A DNA stretch of 44,946 bases, taken from Acidimicrobiales bacterium. Lineage in GTDB: Bacteria; Actinomycetota; Acidimicrobiia; Acidimicrobiales; RAAP-2. Numbering within the stretch: position 1 is the first letter of the stretch; the number at the start of each line of letters is the position of its first letter. Made by a program: the position numbers and the translations under genes. The notes under the pieces were generated by a model. It saw nothing but the letters and a program-made list of their open reading frames with translations. It searched no databases and was not told the origin of the DNA. The stretch is taken from NCBI GenBank assembly GCA_015478655.1, contig JADMIJ010000029.1, positions 1 to 44,946 of the forward strand, written 5' to 3'. Below, piece after piece: positions 42,635 through 44,946 of this stretch.

Positions 42635-43480
42635 ATGGAGACTGCGCCGATGGGAAGCGGTGGCGTAACCCGACATCCCCTCAATTCCGGCTTCGACTGG
42701 GCGCCACCCCGGCCGCCGTTCGTGAGGATCGACGAGGGTCAGGCGGCCAGCTACGACGACAACGGGTACTTCGTCATCGAGGGCGCCTTCGATGCCGATT
42801 CCGTGGCCGGGGTGGCGGCCGAGATCGATCCCTTCGAACAGGAGCTCGAGGAGTGGCTGCGACTCTCCCACGGCGGCAAGGCATTCATCGCCCGGGCCGA
42901 CGAGATCACCTTCACCACACATCTGGTCACCCGTTCGACACTGCTCCGGTCGTTCGTGGCGACGTCGATCCTCGTCGACCTGTGCGTCGATCTCGTCGGG
43001 CCGGATGTCCGCTTGTACTGGGATCAGGCTGTCTACAAGAAGCCCCGTACCGGCGCATCGTTCCCCTGGCACCAGAACAACGGGTACGCGTTCGTCGAAC
43101 CCCAGCAGTACCTCACCTGTTGGATCGCATTGACCGACGCCACCGAGGACAACGGTTGCCCGTGGGTGGTGCCGGGCCTGCACAAGATGGGAACCCTGCT
43201 CCATCACCTGACCGAGACCGGGCTCGTCTGCCTCCAGGACCCGCCTGATCCGGTGCCGGTACCGGTAGGAGCGGGCGGTATCGTCGTCTTCTCCTCCCTG
43301 ACCCCCCACTGTACGGGGCCGAACCGGACCGACGACGTGAGAAAGTCCTACATCGTCCAGTATGCGCCCGACGGTGCGGAAGTGGTGGCGGTTGGTACCT
43401 CGGAGGGATCCGGGCGTGCCCGTGCCGACGCACCCGACCGTCAGTTCCGCATCCTGCAGAGTGGTCGCCCGGTTGCCTGA
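42635..43480 (+). CDS. Phytanoyl-CoA dioxygenase (PhyH)-family protein with H-x-N in place of H-x-D
   Basis: 281 residues from ATG 42635, leaderless. The double-stranded beta-helix is recognisable: DNGYFVIEGAFDADSV, YWDQAVYKKPRTGASFPWHQNNGY and VEPQQYLTCWIALTDATEDNGCPWVVPGLHKMG. SLTPHCTGPNRTDDVRKSY carries the distal His and the 2-oxoglutarate-binding Arg. The usual iron motif is HxD (WHQDNGY); here the sequence is WHQNNGY, so the carboxylate ligand is an Asn. Hydroxylation of an acyl or terpenoid substrate would be the family role, but the change may weaken it or alter the chemistry. The coding base is AAC at that codon. Confidence 0.87.
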   Translation: METAPMGSGGVTRHPLNSGFDWAPPRPPFVRIDEGQAASYDDNGYFVIEGAFDADSVAGVAAEIDPFEQELEEWLRLSHGGKAFIARADEITFTTHLVTRSTLLRSFVATSILVDLCVDLVGPDVRLYWDQAVYKKPRTGASFPWHQNNGYAFVEPQQYLTCWIALTDATEDNGCPWVVPGLHKMGTLLHHLTETGLVCLQDPPDPVPVPVGAGGIVVFSSLTPHCTGPNRTDDVRKSYIVQYAPDGAEVVAVGTSEGSGRARADAPDRQFRILQSGRPVA

Positions 43481-44946
43481 CGCAAATCGATGGCCTCTGC
43501 ATCCCGTTGGCGATCCGGAGACCGGTAAGGGCCGGAGAAGTCCGCTCTGGTCGGGTCTGAGCGGAGCGGCGCTGTCCGTCATGGTCCTCGTACTGGGTGC
43601 CGCCGCCACGCCGGTGGTCGGAACCGCGGTGGCAACGGCCGCCGGCGCTGCCTCCTTCGCTACGGCATGTGTTCCGCGACCGGCGCCCCTTCCCTCGGAC
43701 ACCACACTGAGCGGAGTGTCCGACGCGGTCCACGGGCGGCTCCACACCTACACCATCACCTCCCCGGCCGTCGGACTGACCCACGTCAATGTGCTCCTTC
43801 CGGCGGGCTACAGCCGCTCGTCCCCCAGGCGGTATCCGGTCCTGTACCTCCTCCACGGCGCGCTGAGTGGCTACGCCGACTGGGCCAGCACGGCTGTGGC
43901 CAACGGGGTGCCCCAGGGCGGAGCAGTCCAGTCAGTGGTGGGCCAACTGCCGGTCATCGTCGTGATGCCCGACGACAGTCCCGAGGGCGCCTACTCGGAC
44001 TGGTACGGGGTGTCGGCCCACGACGCCGGCATGGAACCGATACCAGCCACGCCCAGCTGGGAGACCTATGACATCAACGAGCTCATCCCCTGGGTCGATT
44101 CGAACTTTCATACGCAGGCCGGCGCCGCGGGTCGGGCCATCGCCGGGCTGTCGTCAGGAGGCGCCGGAGCCGGCAAGTATGCCGTCTCCCATCCTGGCCT
44201 GTTCGGTTTCGTCGGGATGTTCTCGGGGGCGCTCGACACCGACCTGGTCGACTCGTCGACCAACTGGTACGTGGACGCGAACTACCTCGACGGCCCGGGA
44301 CCCCCCGACCAGCACTGCCGATACGGCGATCCCCTCACCGCCGACCCGGCCAACCAGGCCTACTACTGGCACGACAACGACCCCACCTACGAGGCCGGCA
44401 ACCTCAAGGCCGTCAAGCTGTTCGTAGCGTCGGGCAACGGGACCCCGACGACCGCCGACGCGCCGACCAACCCGGCGGTCCGGGCCTATCTGGGATTCAC
44501 CGAATCCGTCGTGGACGACATGAGTCACCACTTCGTCGCCGCCGTACGGTCGGCAGGGCTCGGGGCCAATCTCCGGACCGACTTCTACGGCAACGGCATC
44601 CACGCCTGGTCCTACTGGCGGGCCGACCTGGCGTCGTTCCTTCACTGGCTCCAACCACAACTCGACAGACCCCTGGCCCCGCCATCCTCCTTCTCGTTCC
44701 GAACCGCCCGGGCTGCTTCCGCAGCGTGGGGCTGGTCCTTCCACCATGACTCAGGACTCGCCGTACCCAATGTGAACACGGCCGAGGAGTTCGTCTACCT
44801 GCAGAACCTCTCGCACGGCGGCTTTACCGCCTCCGGCCATGGGACGATCCGCGTCACCACGCCGAGAGGTTCGTATGCCGGCGGTTCACTTCAGGGTCTT
44901 CTGCTCCTGTCGTGGGTCATGAATCGGCCGTCCATGGAAGCTGAGG
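43461..44946 (+). CDS. Secreted esterase, D/enterochelin-esterase type, 3' end outside window
   Basis: About 495 residues are visible from GTG 43461, which overlaps the PhyH gene; TTG 43473 also fits. A signal peptide (PLWSGLSGAALSVMVLVLG, Ala-rich end near 40-58) is followed by the alpha/beta-hydrolase fold of the putative esterase family (PF00756). HGALSGYADWAS is the oxyanion loop and GLSSGGAGAGKYAVSHPGLFG the nucleophile elbow. NGIHAWSYWRADL holds the likely catalytic His. WDAAWGWSFHHDSG-like text near 415 starts a beta-rich extra domain that continues past the edge. Related to mycolyltransferase Ag85 and feruloyl esterases; a cell-wall or polymer ester is the probable substrate. Confidence 0.8.
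   Translation, partial: MVARLPDANRWPLHPVGDPETGKGRRSPLWSGLSGAALSVMVLVLGAAATPVVGTAVATAAGAASFATACVPRPAPLPSDTTLSGVSDAVHGRLHTYTITSPAVGLTHVNVLLPAGYSRSSPRRYPVLYLLHGALSGYADWASTAVANGVPQGGAVQSVVGQLPVIVVMPDDSPEGAYSDWYGVSAHDAGMEPIPATPSWETYDINELIPWVDSNFHTQAGAAGRAIAGLSSGGAGAGKYAVSHPGLFGFVGMFSGALDTDLVDSSTNWYVDANYLDGPGPPDQHCRYGDPLTADPANQAYYWHDNDPTYEAGNLKAVKLFVASGNGTPTTADAPTNPAVRAYLGFTESVVDDMSHHFVAAVRSAGLGANLRTDFYGNGIHAWSYWRADLASFLHWLQPQLDRPLAPPSSFSFRTARAASAAWGWSFHHDSGLAVPNVNTAEEFVYLQNLSHGGFTASGHGTIRVTTPRGSYAGGSLQGLLLLSWVMNRPSMEAE

Overview
The window is GC-rich actinobacterial DNA. High third-position GC, GTG/TTG starts, F420/flavin luciferase-like oxidoreductases, an Erm(37)-type methyltransferase, an actinobacterial-type phosphofructokinase and the secreted W-L-V-A-A-D-G-G-I-F-S-Y-G-D repeat all suggest a member of the Acidimicrobiia, possibly from a metagenome assembly. 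No rRNA, tRNA, phage, IS element or CRISPR array is visible. It reads as chromosomal metabolic and regulatory DNA.

Layout: (1) 1-1534: a secreted alpha/alpha-toroid protein running off the left edge, behind a cobalamin riboswitch. (2) 1637-9484: fatty acid desaturase, lipoprotein esterase, cupin, small DUF4234-like membrane protein, LLM oxidoreductase, SDR, secreted alpha/beta hydrolase and a LysM/lytic transglycosylase behind a structured leader. (3) 9514-12823: a MacB-like ABC exporter. (4) 13322-15287: an amidohydrolase-like protein, then a questin-oxidase-family gene under a near-perfect SoxR promoter. (5) 15320-19255: a GT-C-like membrane protein, a short Erm-like methyltransferase and a metal-responsive arsR-CDF operon. 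(6) 19387-25839: DUF899 protein, adenine deaminase facing an MTA/SAH nucleosidase, a leaderless small ORF overlapping an acyl-CoA synthetase, and a paired PH-domain membrane complex. (7) 25864-28645: a frameshifted mycothiol-type maleylpyruvate isomerase-like gene and a MarR/MFS divergon. (8) 28751-37293: a catabolic region with an amidohydrolase/aldolase pair, a three-gene operon (Zn-ADH, LimB-like monooxygenase, epoxide hydrolase), and a divergent operon (SDR, DUF7064/7065 protein, fused LvaA-LvaB-like hydroxyacyl-CoA kinase). The divergent promoters share a perfect inverted repeat. (9) 37361-44946: phosphofructokinase with PPi-type residues, VOC proteins (one broken), a PNPOx-fold protein, an EthR-like TetR, an exported M28-like protein, a PhyH-family oxygenase with an altered iron-ligand motif, and a secreted esterase running off the right edge.

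The most notable signals are regulatory. They are the cobalamin riboswitch ahead of a transcobalamin-like toroid protein, the SoxR box with its 19-bp spacer ahead of a quinone-type oxygenase, and a recurring leaderless design. In about a dozen genes a TANNNT -10 box lies 6-7 nt before an ATG or GTG, so many genes here probably start translation at the first transcribed base.
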